From: JAEUMD01 sp050246945
GTDB lineage: Bacteria > Pseudomonadota > Alphaproteobacteria > Rhizobiales > Hyphomicrobiaceae
Direction: 5' to 3'
DNA length: 64,000 nucleotides
Assembly (NCBI GenBank): GCA_050246945.1
Contig: JBFWVC010000020.1
Location: forward strand, 1-64,000
In this document: piece by piece, positions 1 to 8,079 of the stretch
Layout of the letters: every line of letters starts with the position of its first letter
Position numbering within the stretch: position 1 is the first letter of the stretch
Made by a program: the position numbers and the translations under genes
The notes under the pieces: generated by a model
Told to the model about the DNA's origin: nothing
The model's input: only the letters and a program-made list of their open reading frames with translations
Database searches by the model: none

Positions 1-12
1 ACCATTGACTTA

Positions 13-85
13 GTGTGGCGTTCAGCGCGCCTTAGTTGACTCCGCGTCGGCCGCAACGTCGGTCAACTAAGGCGCGACGCCACAC
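13..85. repeat. Long imperfect hairpin (inverted repeat)
   Basis: Arms at 13-40 and 62-85 pair over 24 bases; the left arm carries a four-base bulge (TCAG, about 22-25) and the loop is about 21 nt. The inner arms read CGCGCCTTAGTTGAC and its exact complement. It lies 3' of the minus-strand aldolase gene and so could end transcription, but there is no T-run beside it. A REP-like dispersed repeat is equally possible. I found no second copy in this window. Confidence 0.6.
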
Positions 86-168
86 GAGGGTGCCGCAGAA
101 TGTGACGAATTTCGCGATCACGACACTAGCGGCCGATCGCGGCGGAATGAAGCGGCGTGGCCAAACCG

Positions 169-939
169 TCACTCATCGCCTGCCTTCATGGCGAACAAGG
201 CGGCACTGGCGCCATTGACCATGTAGCGCACGTCGCTTTGCAGCGTGACAAGGCGGAAGCCCTGGGACAGGCGCTCGCGCGCCGTTTTGGGACCGTCGGT
301 ATGGATGGCCGCGATCAGACCGGCAGCGGCCGCGCTCCGCGCGATGCGCGCGATCGCTTCCACGACAGCGTCATCGGTGGGGCGCATGTTTGGCTCGGCG
401 CCATAGGAGAGCGAGAGGTCCCCGGGACCGACATAGATGCCATCGAGCCCCGCGACGGATAGAATTTCGTCAACGTTCTCGACACCCTGGCGAGTCTCGA
501 TCATGGCCAGAAGAAGGACCTCACGGTTGGCGGATCTCCAATAGTCGGGCCCAGCATACTGAACCGCGCGATTCGGGCCGAATGAGCGATATCCCAGCGG
601 AGGGTATCGGCAGGCACCGACGAAAGCGCGCGCATCCTCGGCGGTGTTGATCATGGGGCAGATCACGCCCATGGCTCCAGCGTCCAGCAGCCTCATCAAT
701 AGTGCCGGATCATTCCAGGGAACCCGTACCATCGGCATAGCCGGGCTCGTCGAAATTGCCTGCAGCATAGCAAACGCGGTCGCGTAATCGGCGACGCCGT
801 GTTGCAGATCGATGGTGACGCTATCGAAGCCCAAATGGGCGACGACCTCGGCAACATAGCTGCTCGGTATGGAACACCACGCATTGACGGCCCGCCCGCC
901 GGAAACGAGCACGCGCTTGACGGTGTTCTCTCGTGCCAT
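169..939 (-). CDS. HpcH/HpaI family class II aldolase
   Basis: Predicted metal-dependent pyruvate (hydroxy-oxo-acid) aldolase of the HpcH/HpaI/GarL type, cleaving 4-hydroxy-2-oxo acids to pyruvate plus an aldehyde. Visible family marks are IDLQHG with the catalytic His, the metal-ligand Glu in LLAMIETRQG, and the ligand Asp in YVGPGDLSLS. The ATG at 939 gives 256 aa, the usual size. The frame stays open upstream to 1050, but that extension is Arg-rich and unlike the family. The gene is divergent from glpK across a 292-bp gap. No other aromatic or sugar-acid catabolic gene lies nearby, so the substrate cannot be named. Confidence 0.85.
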   Translation of the reverse strand: MARENTVKRVLVSGGRAVNAWCSIPSSYVAEVVAHLGFDSVTIDLQHGVADYATAFAMLQAISTSPAMPMVRVPWNDPALLMRLLDAGAMGVICPMINTAEDARAFVGACRYPPLGYRSFGPNRAVQYAGPDYWRSANREVLLLAMIETRQGVENVDEILSVAGLDGIYVGPGDLSLSYGAEPNMRPTDDAVVEAIARIARSAAAAGLIAAIHTDGPKTARERLSQGFRLVTLQSDVRYMVNGASAALFAMKAGDE

Positions 940-1082
940 GGTTCGCGCCCGGCGCTGAGCGTACAGACGGCCGCCGGCCTTCTCGAAAAAGCACAGGGGC
1001 GACGCTGCGGCATCGCCCCTTGCTCGTCTCCCTAGACTCGGGACCGTCATTTAATTTTTTTGTCCCCGGTGCGGCCCGGCAC

Positions 1083-1126
1083 TCAAGGTGAGCGCACAAT
1101 GTTCAAGGTGCGACACACTGTCAAGG
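1083..1126. promoter_or_regulatory. Three direct repeats, candidate operator
   Basis: TCAAGGTG occurs at 1083-1090 and 1103-1110, and TCAAGG again at 1121-1126, spaced 20 and 18 bp. The first two are also followed by similar sequence (AGCGCACAATG and CGACACACTG). The cluster sits in the 292-bp divergent gap between the aldolase and glpK. Spacing near two helical turns suits a DNA-binding regulator on one face. No regulator gene is adjacent; function is inference. Confidence 0.4.
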
Positions 1127-1231
1127 AAAGAGAATGCTTGACCTTCCCCGGGCAGCGCACCCCACCCTCTGCATTGGTGATTCACGCCGCGTCAACGACA
1201 TCCTAGCGCGCAAACCGAACGGGTCCCGGGC

Positions 1232-2740
1232 ATGACTACATTCGTTCTCGCCATCGACCAGGGCACAACCTCAAGTCGCGCCATCGTATTTGACACCACT
1301 CTTTCGGTGCGCGGGCTCGGGCAACAGGAATTCACACAACATTTCCCCGCATCGGGGTTTGTGGAGCACGATCCGGACGAAATCTGGCGTACCACACTTT
1401 CCAGCGCCCGCACGGCCATTGCCCGGGCAGAAGCAGAAAGCGGACAAATCGCAGCCATCGGCATCACGAACCAACGCGAAACGACGGTGCTCTGGGACCG
1501 GCGCACGGGCAAGCCCATCCATCGCGCCATCGTCTGGCAGGACCGGAGGACGGCCCAGGCGTGCCGCCAGCTCGCCGCTGCGGGCCTGGAGGCGGACGTA
1601 ACGGCAAAGACGGGGCTGCGACTCGATCCCTATTTCTCGGCCACCAAGATTGCGTGGCTGCTCGACCATGTAGAGGGGGCGCGAGCGGCGGCGGACGCCG
1701 GCCATCTTGCCTTCGGTACCATCGACAGCTGGTTGCTCTACGCGCTGACCGGTGGGCGCGTGCATGCGACCGATGCGACCAACGCCAGCCGCACTGCACT
1801 GTTCGATATCCACAAAGGGTGCTGGGACCAAGGCCTGTGCGAAGCGTTCGGAGTTCCTATGGGCATCCTGCCGGAAGTCCGATCATGCAATGCCAACTTC
1901 GGCCAGAGCGACCCGGCGTTGCTCGGCGCGGCCATTCCGATCCTTGGAATCGCGGGAGACCAACATGCGGCGACCATCGGTCAGGCCTGCTTTTACCAGG
2001 GCATGATGAAGGCGACCTATGGTACCGGCTGCTTTGCCCTCCTCAATACCGGCGCAAATGCGGTGGCCTCGCGGAGCAGGCTGCTCACGACGATTGCGTA
2101 CGAGTTCGATGGCGAGCGGACATATGCGCTGGAAGGCGCCATTTTCGTTGCTGGCGCCGCCGTGCAATGGCTGCGCGACGGGCTTGGAGTCATCTCTCAA
2201 TCGGCTGAAACGGAAGCTCTTGCGGCGAAGGCCGATCCAAGCCAGGAGGTCGTCGTGGTGCCGGCATTCGTCGGGCTCGGCGCGCCATATTGGGAGCCCG
2301 ACGCCCGCGGCGCGGTGTTCGGCATGAGCCGCAACACGGGACCGGCGGAACTTGCGCGTGCCGTGCTCGAGGCGAACGCCTTCCAGACCCGCGACCTGCT
2401 GGAAGCAATGCGGGGCGATTGGGCAGAGGCTGGCGAGACGACACTCAGGGTCGACGGCGGCATGGTCGCCAACGACTTCATGCTGCAGCTTCTGGCCGAC
2501 GTGCTCGATGCTCCTGTCGAGCGACCTCGAATTCTGGAGACCACCGCCATGGGCGCGGCATGGCTGGCTGGATCGCAAGCCGGCGTGCTGCCCGGCCGCG
2601 ACGGGTTTGCCGCCATGTGGAAGGCCGACCAGCGATTTACACCGGCAAGCAATACGCAACAGCGGGCCGAAGCCTATGAGCGCTGGCGCCGCGCGGTCGC
2701 CGCCGTCATCGGCTATGCACGGAGGAACTCAGTTGCGTGA
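1232..2740 (+). CDS. glpK: Glycerol kinase
   Basis: Cytoplasmic FGGY-family kinase making sn-glycerol 3-phosphate from glycerol and ATP. The N-terminal phosphate-binding signature AIDQGTTSSRAIVFD is at residues 7-21, the ATP-site segment ATYGTGCFALLNTG is mid-protein, and the C-terminal FGGY signature begins at DGGMVANDF (408-416). At 502 aa it matches full-length GlpK. The ATG at 1232 follows only a weak GGG-rich ribosome site. No glpD, glpF or glpR is close, so it appears to be transcribed alone; a cluster of direct repeats upstream may regulate it. Family assignment is firm; glycerol rather than another polyol is inferred from close similarity. Confidence 0.95.
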   Translation: MTTFVLAIDQGTTSSRAIVFDTTLSVRGLGQQEFTQHFPASGFVEHDPDEIWRTTLSSARTAIARAEAESGQIAAIGITNQRETTVLWDRRTGKPIHRAIVWQDRRTAQACRQLAAAGLEADVTAKTGLRLDPYFSATKIAWLLDHVEGARAAADAGHLAFGTIDSWLLYALTGGRVHATDATNASRTALFDIHKGCWDQGLCEAFGVPMGILPEVRSCNANFGQSDPALLGAAIPILGIAGDQHAATIGQACFYQGMMKATYGTGCFALLNTGANAVASRSRLLTTIAYEFDGERTYALEGAIFVAGAAVQWLRDGLGVISQSAETEALAAKADPSQEVVVVPAFVGLGAPYWEPDARGAVFGMSRNTGPAELARAVLEANAFQTRDLLEAMRGDWAEAGETTLRVDGGMVANDFMLQLLADVLDAPVERPRILETTAMGAAWLAGSQAGVLPGRDGFAAMWKADQRFTPASNTQQRAEAYERWRRAVAAVIGYARRNSVA

Positions 2741-2757
2741 ACACGCTGCGACACTCA

Positions 2758-2773
2758 GCGGCTGCGAAGCCGC
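2758..2773. terminator. Small GNRA hairpin between convergent genes
   Basis: GCGGCT, loop GCGA, AGCCGC form a six-base GC-rich stem closed by a GNRA tetraloop, 18 bp after glpK and 8 bp beyond the 3' end of the convergent TPR gene. No T-run follows on either strand, so termination would be weak or Rho-assisted. Confidence 0.3.
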
Positions 2774-2780
2774 AGGCGGG

Positions 2781-3485
2781 TCATGACGTCGGACGGCGGC
2801 ATTCCTCTTCCGGCGGAAGAGGGTCGCAGCTGTCATCGCGCACGCAAGCGGCAAGGGCCTTGCGGAGATCCTCCGATTCGAGGCCGTCGACCTTGCCCTT
2901 GAACAGGCCCTGCGCTTCCAACCCGCACTGGTACAGCTTGACGAGCTTCTCGCCACCGAAGCGCATGGCAAGGATGTAGTCCTGCAGCGCCTGTCGCAGC
3001 CGTCCCTCCACTTGATGGAGGTGCGCGCGCGTATCGAAGGCATGTGCGCTCCACGGCGCGATCTTCAGTGCCCTCTCGACATCTCTCATTCCCTCCTCGT
3101 ACCGCTTCATCTTGAAGAGTGCCCAGGCGCGGTTATTGAGCGCGACATCGAAGTCCGGTTTCAGCTGGATGGCCTCGTCGTAGTCTTTCAGCGCCTCGCT
3201 GAAGTGACCCTGCAGGGAATATGCGAGCGCGCGCATTGCATGAGCGAGGCTGCGTTCGGTCGTCGAAAGCTTCGCACCGCCTTCAAGCAGAGCCGTGCAG
3301 CCCGGGATTCGGCGCAGGCTGTCGTCGCTGAAGCAGTCGCTGGCGACATCATTTGGAGTTGCATCGGCAAGGGTCGGGCGCGGCGCGGACGCCAAGAAGA
3401 CTGCCAGGGCGAGTCCCGCTAGCATACCTGAACGGCGCATACGCCTTTCACTCCAACGCTCGACGCCACTCATCTGCCGGTCCAT
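2781..3485 (-). CDS. Secreted tetratricopeptide-repeat protein
   Basis: About 234 aa from the ATG at 3485, which has GAGGA just upstream; a GTG at 3509 is an alternative. A basic N-terminus and hydrophobic core (about residues 21-34) ending near TLADA look like a Sec signal peptide, giving a periplasmic protein. Two to three TPR units follow (around residues 75-175), with typical A-Y/W-L and DYDEAIQLKPDF patterns. The C-terminal part has YQCGL then FKGKVDG, resembling the Q-x-L-x-G-x-x-DG pattern of peptidoglycan-binding-like repeats. Four or more Cys suggest disulfides. A role as an envelope scaffold is inference; no partner is adjacent. Confidence 0.75.
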   Translation of the reverse strand: MDRQMSGVERWSERRMRRSGMLAGLALAVFLASAPRPTLADATPNDVASDCFSDDSLRRIPGCTALLEGGAKLSTTERSLAHAMRALAYSLQGHFSEALKDYDEAIQLKPDFDVALNNRAWALFKMKRYEEGMRDVERALKIAPWSAHAFDTRAHLHQVEGRLRQALQDYILAMRFGGEKLVKLYQCGLEAQGLFKGKVDGLESEDLRKALAACVRDDSCDPLPPEEECRRPTS

Positions 3486-3752
3486 TCTTCCTCGCGATTC
3501 CACGCTCACATGCGAGCGTATCGCGAATTATTCAGATTAGCTTCTGACGCTTCAAATTCTTGTTTTTGTGCATGTCGTTCCCGCAAAACCGTTGCACACT
3601 TTTGCGCGACATGCCCTGTGGCGCGACTCGGACTCGTTTCGTGCCACTGGCGGGCTTGAATCAGGCGGATCCGCGCGGACACCTCACTCGTGTTCCCACT
3701 GTAGCGCTCGGCTTCCAAGCGTCAGCCCGAACTCCTAGTCATCTCTCCGCCG

Positions 3753-3819
3753 GTGTTCTGGATTGACGATGGTCCGACGACCTTCACCCGGGGAACAAGC
3801 CACCGATCAAGGACACTAG
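3753..3819. repeat. 67-bp terminal-inverted-repeat element, copy 1
   Basis: Begins GTGTTCTGGATTGAC and ends CGATCAAGGACACTAG, imperfect inverted repeats of each other. It has the same length as the element at 8080-8146 and shares its ends and a central GACC-TC-CCCGGG core. No coding capacity. It looks like a miniature, non-autonomous mobile or REP-like element. Confidence 0.6.
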
Positions 3820-3898
3820 CATGGCGCGATAACATGGCCCACCGACGGAATTGCGGCGATTGAAGCCGATTTCTCAACACACGGAATACGCCCGCCAT

Positions 3899-3939
3899 TT
3901 GACACGCTTAACGCATTATCCGGGCTAGTATGCTATAAA
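3899..3939 (+). promoter_or_regulatory. Possible coaBC promoter
   Basis: A perfect TTGACA (3899-3904) is followed by TAGTAT (3926-3931) and TATAAA (3934-3939), about 75-110 bp before the coaBC GTG. The spacing of TTGACA to the first -10-like hexamer is 21 bp, longer than ideal, so this is a weak call. Confidence 0.3.
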
Positions 3940-4011
3940 AGCCGCGGTTTTTCTTGCGAAGCGAGCTCGAACAATGGCGGCCATCAGGCCAGGAACCCTT
4001 ATCCTCATACA

Positions 4012-5277
4012 GTGACCCAGAAGCGCATCGTTCTCATCATCGGCGGCGGGATTGCCGCCTACAAGTGCCTGGACCTGATCCGGCGGCTGAAGGAGCGCGG
4101 CGTCGCGGTCCGGGCAGTGCTGACGCGGGCAGCGGAGCAATTCGTCACGCCGCTGTCGGTCGGAGCCCTGTCGAACGAACCGGTATTCAGAAATCTTTTC
4201 GATCTCGATGCCGAACGCGAGATCGGCCATATCCGCTTGTCGCGGGATGCCGATCTGATCGTGGTGGCGCCGGCCACCGCAGATCTCCTGGCCAAGATGG
4301 CCGGTGGCCATGCCGACGATCTCGCATCGACGGTGCTGATGGCAACCGATAAACCCGTGATCGTCGCACCCGCCATGAACCCGCGGATGTGGCTACACCC
4401 AGCCACGCAGCGAAACATCGCGCAGCTGAAGGGCGACGGCATAACGGTGATCGACCCCGCCGTCGGCGAGATGGCGGAACGGGGCGAGGCGGGACCGGGC
4501 CGCCTTCCAGAAGTGCCGGAGCTGCTGGCGCGGGTTCTCACTGCGCTCGAGATCGGCGGGCCGGAGCTTGCCGCTTCCAACGTCAACACACCGGGAGAAC
4601 GTCCGCCGCTCGCTGGCCGTCATGTACTGGTGACGAGCGGGCCGACACACGAGCCGATCGACCCGGTGCGCTACATCGCCAACCGTTCTTCGGGCAAGCA
4701 GGGACATGCCATCGCCGCGGCAGCCGCGCGCGCGGGCGCCCGTGTCACACTGATCGCCGGCCCGGTCAGCATTGCCGACCCAGCCGGTGTCGAGGTCGTT
4801 CACGTCGAAACCGCGTCACAGATGCTGGAGGCGGCGCGCGGCGCGCTTCCTGCCGATGTCGGCGTTTTCACCGCAGCAGTCGCGGACTGGCGCGCGGCTG
4901 CGACCGAGAACCAGAAAATCAAGAAGGGGGCAGGTGCCAAAGCGCCGCAACTCACGCTCGCCGAAAACCCCGACATCCTCAAGACGATCGCGGCGGAAGG
5001 TCCGCTGCGGCCGGGACTCGTCGTCGGCTTTGCCGCTGAGACAGACAAAGTGGTTGCCTATGCGGCCGGCAAGCTCAAATCGAAGAACGCAGACTGGATC
5101 GTCGCCAACGACGTTTCTCCCGAGACCGGCATCATGGGCGGCGACCGCAACCGCGTGCACCTCGTCAGTGCAAAAGGCGTGGAGGACTGGCCGGAGATGA
5201 GCAAGGAAGACGTGGCGCTGGCACTCGTTGCGCGCATCGCCGCACACCTTCGCGCACATGAGGACGCTGCGGAATGA
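4012..5277 (+). CDS. coaBC: Bifunctional phosphopantothenoylcysteine decarboxylase / phosphopantothenate-cysteine ligase
   Basis: Two-step coenzyme A enzyme of 421 aa. The N-terminal flavoprotein CoaC half (about 1-185) decarboxylates phosphopantothenoylcysteine; the CoaB half (about 200-415) joins phosphopantothenate and cysteine. Catalytic His73 lies in IGHIRL and Asn123 in PAMNPRMW. The CoaB half shows VTSGPTHEPIDPVRYIANRS and the Lys-rich NQKIKKGAG loop. The Cys of the classical ACGD/E-x-GPGR flap is absent: residues 152-164 read GEMAERGEAGPGR. The start is GTG. The stop overlaps the dut ATG by 4 bp, so the two genes are translationally coupled. Confidence 0.95.
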   Translation: MTQKRIVLIIGGGIAAYKCLDLIRRLKERGVAVRAVLTRAAEQFVTPLSVGALSNEPVFRNLFDLDAEREIGHIRLSRDADLIVVAPATADLLAKMAGGHADDLASTVLMATDKPVIVAPAMNPRMWLHPATQRNIAQLKGDGITVIDPAVGEMAERGEAGPGRLPEVPELLARVLTALEIGGPELAASNVNTPGERPPLAGRHVLVTSGPTHEPIDPVRYIANRSSGKQGHAIAAAAARAGARVTLIAGPVSIADPAGVEVVHVETASQMLEAARGALPADVGVFTAAVADWRAAATENQKIKKGAGAKAPQLTLAENPDILKTIAAEGPLRPGLVVGFAAETDKVVAYAAGKLKSKNADWIVANDVSPETGIMGGDRNRVHLVSAKGVEDWPEMSKEDVALALVARIAAHLRAHEDAAE

Positions 5278-5861
5278 CGACCGGCAAAGTGTTGACGGTC
5301 GGCGTCGTGCGTCTGCCCCATGCCGCCGGCCTGCCGTTGCCCGCCTATCAATCAGATGAAGCGGCGGGTCTGGATATCGTAGCCGCCGTGGAAACCGACG
5401 CGCCTGTGCTGCTGCGTCCCGGCGAGCGGGCGTTGGTTCCGACAGGGCTGGTGCTGGAGCTGCCGCCCGGCAGCGAGGCACAGGTGCGCCCGCGGTCGGG
5501 ACTTGCATTCAAGCATGGCCTTACCGTACTCAACTCCCCGGGCACGATCGACAGCGACTACCGCGGCGAGGTGAAGGTGCTGCTCGTCAACCTTGGCCAG
5601 GAGCCGTTCGCGGTGCGCCGAGGGGAGCGGATCGCGCAACTCGTCGTGGCGACGGTGACAAGGATCAAACTTGCCGAAAAGACATCGGCGCGGGCTACGC
5701 GGCGTGGGGCTGGCGGCTTCGGCTCGACCGGGATGGCTACGCCGGGGCAGAAGGCAAGACCCAAAACATTGTCTTCAGACAAACGAGATTCCAAGTCCGG
5801 TCTCAATAAGCGCAGGACGAGTCCGCCTGACAAGGCAACAGCGAAACGGCCGGCTCGCTGA
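5274..5861 (+). CDS. dut: dUTP diphosphatase with basic C-terminal tail
   Basis: Trimeric dUTPase converting dUTP to dUMP and pyrophosphate. All five motifs are present: AGLDIVA (31-37), RPRSGLAFKHG (72-82), GTIDSDYRGEV (90-100), RRGERIAQLVV (115-125) and the Gly-rich motif 5 RGAGGFGSTG (144-153). Normal bacterial enzymes end close to motif 5 (about 150 aa). This one continues for 42 residues rich in Lys/Arg (13 basic, 3 acidic). Motif 5 folds over a neighbouring active site, so the tail would project from that lid. The gene overlaps coaBC by 4 bp, the usual alphaproteobacterial pairing. Confidence 0.95.
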   Translation: MTTGKVLTVGVVRLPHAAGLPLPAYQSDEAAGLDIVAAVETDAPVLLRPGERALVPTGLVLELPPGSEAQVRPRSGLAFKHGLTVLNSPGTIDSDYRGEVKVLLVNLGQEPFAVRRGERIAQLVVATVTRIKLAEKTSARATRRGAGGFGSTGMATPGQKARPKTLSSDKRDSKSGLNKRRTSPPDKATAKRPAR

Positions 5862-6019
5862 AAGTGACAACAAGGAATGCTGCGAACGAGGACCCGTTCG
5901 TTCGAGCGCCACGCAGATCCGCCGCTCAACTTGAGGTCGGAGCATTTTGCTGCCAAAAGCAGGCTTGTAGCGTTTGCGGATCGGCGACGCCCCTGATTCA
6001 GAATGCAGGTGAGACAGCC

Positions 6020-7018
6020 ATGAACGAGATGCCCCACATCAAGACTCTTGCTGCGACTCAAACGTGGGGGCGCGGCCGCATTTACAACGACATCACCGAA
6101 ACATTCGGCCACACGCCAATGGTGAAGCTTGGAAAAGTGGCCGCGGCTTCGAATTCCAAGGCCCAGGTGTTGTTGAAGCTCGAGTATTTCAATCCGCTTT
6201 CCAGCGTCAAGGACCGCATCGGCGTGGCGATGATCGACGCGCTGGAATCGTCGGGCAAGATCAAGGCGGGCTTGTCGGTACTCATTGAGCCGACCTCGGG
6301 CAATACCGGTATCGCGCTTGCCTTCGTCGCAGCCGCGCGCGGCTACAGGCTTATTCTCGTGATGCCGGAGTCGATGTCGATCGAACGGCGCAAGATCGTG
6401 ACCCATCTCGGCGCGGAGCTTGTTCTGACCCCGGCGACGGAGGGGATGGCCGGCACGCTGAAAAAGGCGAACGAGCTTGCCGCCGAGACGCCCAATGCTG
6501 TGATCCCCGGGCAATTCGAAAATCCGGCAAATCCACTCGTGCATGAGAAGACGACCGCCGAGGAGATCTGGAACGATACGGCCGGCAAGGTCGACGCACT
6601 GGTTGTCGGTGTCGGCACCGGCGGCACGCTGACGGGCTGCGGCCGCATTCTGAAACAGCGCAATCCCGAACTCAAAGTCATCGCGGTCGAACCGACGGCC
6701 AGTCCGATACTCTCAAAGGGCGAGAAGGGTCCGCATAAGATCCAGGGTATCGGCCCGGGTTTCGTGCCACCCATCCTTGACCGCGCACTCATCGACGAGA
6801 TCGTGACGGTGCCCAATGAGATGGCCTTCGAGGTCTCGCGTCTTCTGGCGAAGCTGGAGGGTATTCCCGGCGGCATCTCGACCGGCGCCAACGTCGCTGC
6901 GGCCCTGACGATCGCGGCGCGCGAAGACATGGCTGGAAAGACGGTGGTGACGTTCGCGCCCTCGGCGTCGGACCGCTACATTTCCACCGACCTTTTCCTG
7001 ACGCCGCCCGGAGCATAG
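6020..7018 (+). CDS. cysK: Cysteine synthase A (O-acetylserine sulfhydrylase)
   Basis: PLP enzyme making L-cysteine from O-acetylserine and sulfide. The PLP-binding Lys64 is in NPLSSVKDRIG; the substrate loop PTSGNTGIALA, the phosphate-binding GTGGTLTGCGR and the C-terminal APSASDRYISTDLF follow in order. The ATG at 6020 is preceded by AGGTGAG and gives 332 aa. An in-frame start at 5864 would add 52 residues unlike the family. The N-terminus is about 20 residues longer than in enteric CysK. It follows dut after 158 bp and is probably in the same transcription direction group, not coupled. Confidence 0.93.
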   Translation: MNEMPHIKTLAATQTWGRGRIYNDITETFGHTPMVKLGKVAAASNSKAQVLLKLEYFNPLSSVKDRIGVAMIDALESSGKIKAGLSVLIEPTSGNTGIALAFVAAARGYRLILVMPESMSIERRKIVTHLGAELVLTPATEGMAGTLKKANELAAETPNAVIPGQFENPANPLVHEKTTAEEIWNDTAGKVDALVVGVGTGGTLTGCGRILKQRNPELKVIAVEPTASPILSKGEKGPHKIQGIGPGFVPPILDRALIDEIVTVPNEMAFEVSRLLAKLEGIPGGISTGANVAAALTIAAREDMAGKTVVTFAPSASDRYISTDLFLTPPGA

Positions 7019-7057
7019 GCTCGATATGGAGAGGCAGGCACACAGATCGGACATGTG

Positions 7058-7891
7058 ATGCTGACAGCAGAAGAAATTCAACGCTACAAGCGCCACCTCG
7101 TTCTCAAGGAGGTCGGCGGCGAAGGCCAGCAGAAGCTCAAGGCGGCGCGTGTGCTCATCATCGGCGCAGGCGGTCTCGGCTCACCTTTGCTCATGTACCT
7201 CGCCGCTGCGGGCGTCGGCACACTCGGCATCATCGACGATGACGTCGTATCGCTCGACAATCTGCAGCGGCAGATCGTTCATGACACCGCGCACGTCGGC
7301 TGGCCGAAGGTCGAAAGCGCAAAAGAGATGATCGCGCGCCTCAACCCGCACGTAGACGTCGAGACCCACAAGGCACGGCTCGATGCCGGTAATGCTCTCG
7401 ACATCATCTCGCGCTACGACATCGTCTGCGACGGCTCAGACAATTTTGCAACGCGCTATCTGGTATCGGATGCGTGCTACTTCGCCAAGCGAGCGCTCGT
7501 ATTCGCGGCCGTCGGTCCATTCGACGGCTACGTGACAACATTCAAACCACACCTATCCACATCTGATGGAACTCCCTATCCCAGCTATCGCTGCATTTTC
7601 CCTGAGGCGCCGCCTCCCGGGACCGTCGCCAATTGCGCCGAGGTGGGCGTGCTAGGCGCAGTCGTCGGCGTGGTCGGCACTTTGCAGGCAACCGAAGTGC
7701 TCAAGGAGATAACGGGGGCGGGCGACAGTCTGGCGGGCCGGCTCTTGATCTACGACGCCAAGGGCGGTCGTTTCGAAAGCGTGCGAATCGCCTGGGACCC
7801 GCACAACGCGCTGTCCGGCACGAACCCGTTGATCCACGATCTTTCGATCCACGAGGGTATCCCACCCATGGCGGCCTGCTCTGGCGAGTGA
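7058..7891 (+). CDS. moeB: MoeB/ThiF-family sulfur-carrier adenylyltransferase
   Basis: E1-like enzyme that adenylates the C-terminal glycine of a sulfur-carrier protein (MoaD for molybdopterin, or ThiS). It shows the ATP loop VLIIGAGGLGSPL (32-44), the Asp-rich DDDVVSLDNLQRQ segment (60-72) and CDGSDNFATRY (124-134). The 277-aa length lacks a C-terminal rhodanese domain. The paired zinc Cys-x-x-Cys motifs of E. coli MoeB are not intact: the first reads S176-Y-R-C179 and the second is missing. The C-terminal IHDLSIH is typical of alphaproteobacterial MoeB. MoaD versus ThiS as partner cannot be settled here; no moa or thi gene is adjacent. Confidence 0.85.
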   Translation: MLTAEEIQRYKRHLVLKEVGGEGQQKLKAARVLIIGAGGLGSPLLMYLAAAGVGTLGIIDDDVVSLDNLQRQIVHDTAHVGWPKVESAKEMIARLNPHVDVETHKARLDAGNALDIISRYDIVCDGSDNFATRYLVSDACYFAKRALVFAAVGPFDGYVTTFKPHLSTSDGTPYPSYRCIFPEAPPPGTVANCAEVGVLGAVVGVVGTLQATEVLKEITGAGDSLAGRLLIYDAKGGRFESVRIAWDPHNALSGTNPLIHDLSIHEGIPPMAACSGE

Positions 7892-8002
7892 CCCATATCG
7901 CGGTCGCGTTTCGCAAGGACATGCGCATGCGATGCCGTCCGATGTTTTGAGCTGTTGAGCATGGCTTGCACCCTGAGCCTGCACACTTCAGCCCAACATG
8001 CG

Positions 8003-8067
8003 CTAGTGTTCCGAGGCTGACGCGCAGGAGCCCGATGGGGAACCAAGCGTCGGGGTCGGAACACTAG
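8003..8067. repeat. 65-bp terminal-inverted-repeat element, copy 2
   Basis: Starts CTAGTGTTCCGAGGCTGACG; the complement of its end is CTAGTGTTCCGACCCCGACG, so the 20-bp ends match at all but three or four positions. Both ends carry CTAG. It lies between moeB and the convergent outer-membrane protein gene, 12 bp from a second element (8080-8146). No coding capacity. Confidence 0.7.
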
Positions 8068-8079
8068 ATTCTTCAGTTC

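Larger units (their letters stand above)
3510..4011. other. Intergenic region holding a short inverted-repeat element
   Basis: About 500 bp between the divergent TPR gene and coaBC. It contains no convincing gene: the short open frames have no ribosome site and low-quality composition. It holds the 67-bp inverted-repeat element at 3753-3819 and a possible coaBC promoter around 3899-3939. The stretch near 3540-3600 is AT-richer than its surroundings. Confidence 0.6.

Noticed and set aside
5864..6019. 52-residue N-terminal extension of CysK
   Set aside because: It begins just after the dut stop without a ribosome site, while the ATG at 6020 has AGGTGAG and matches the family.
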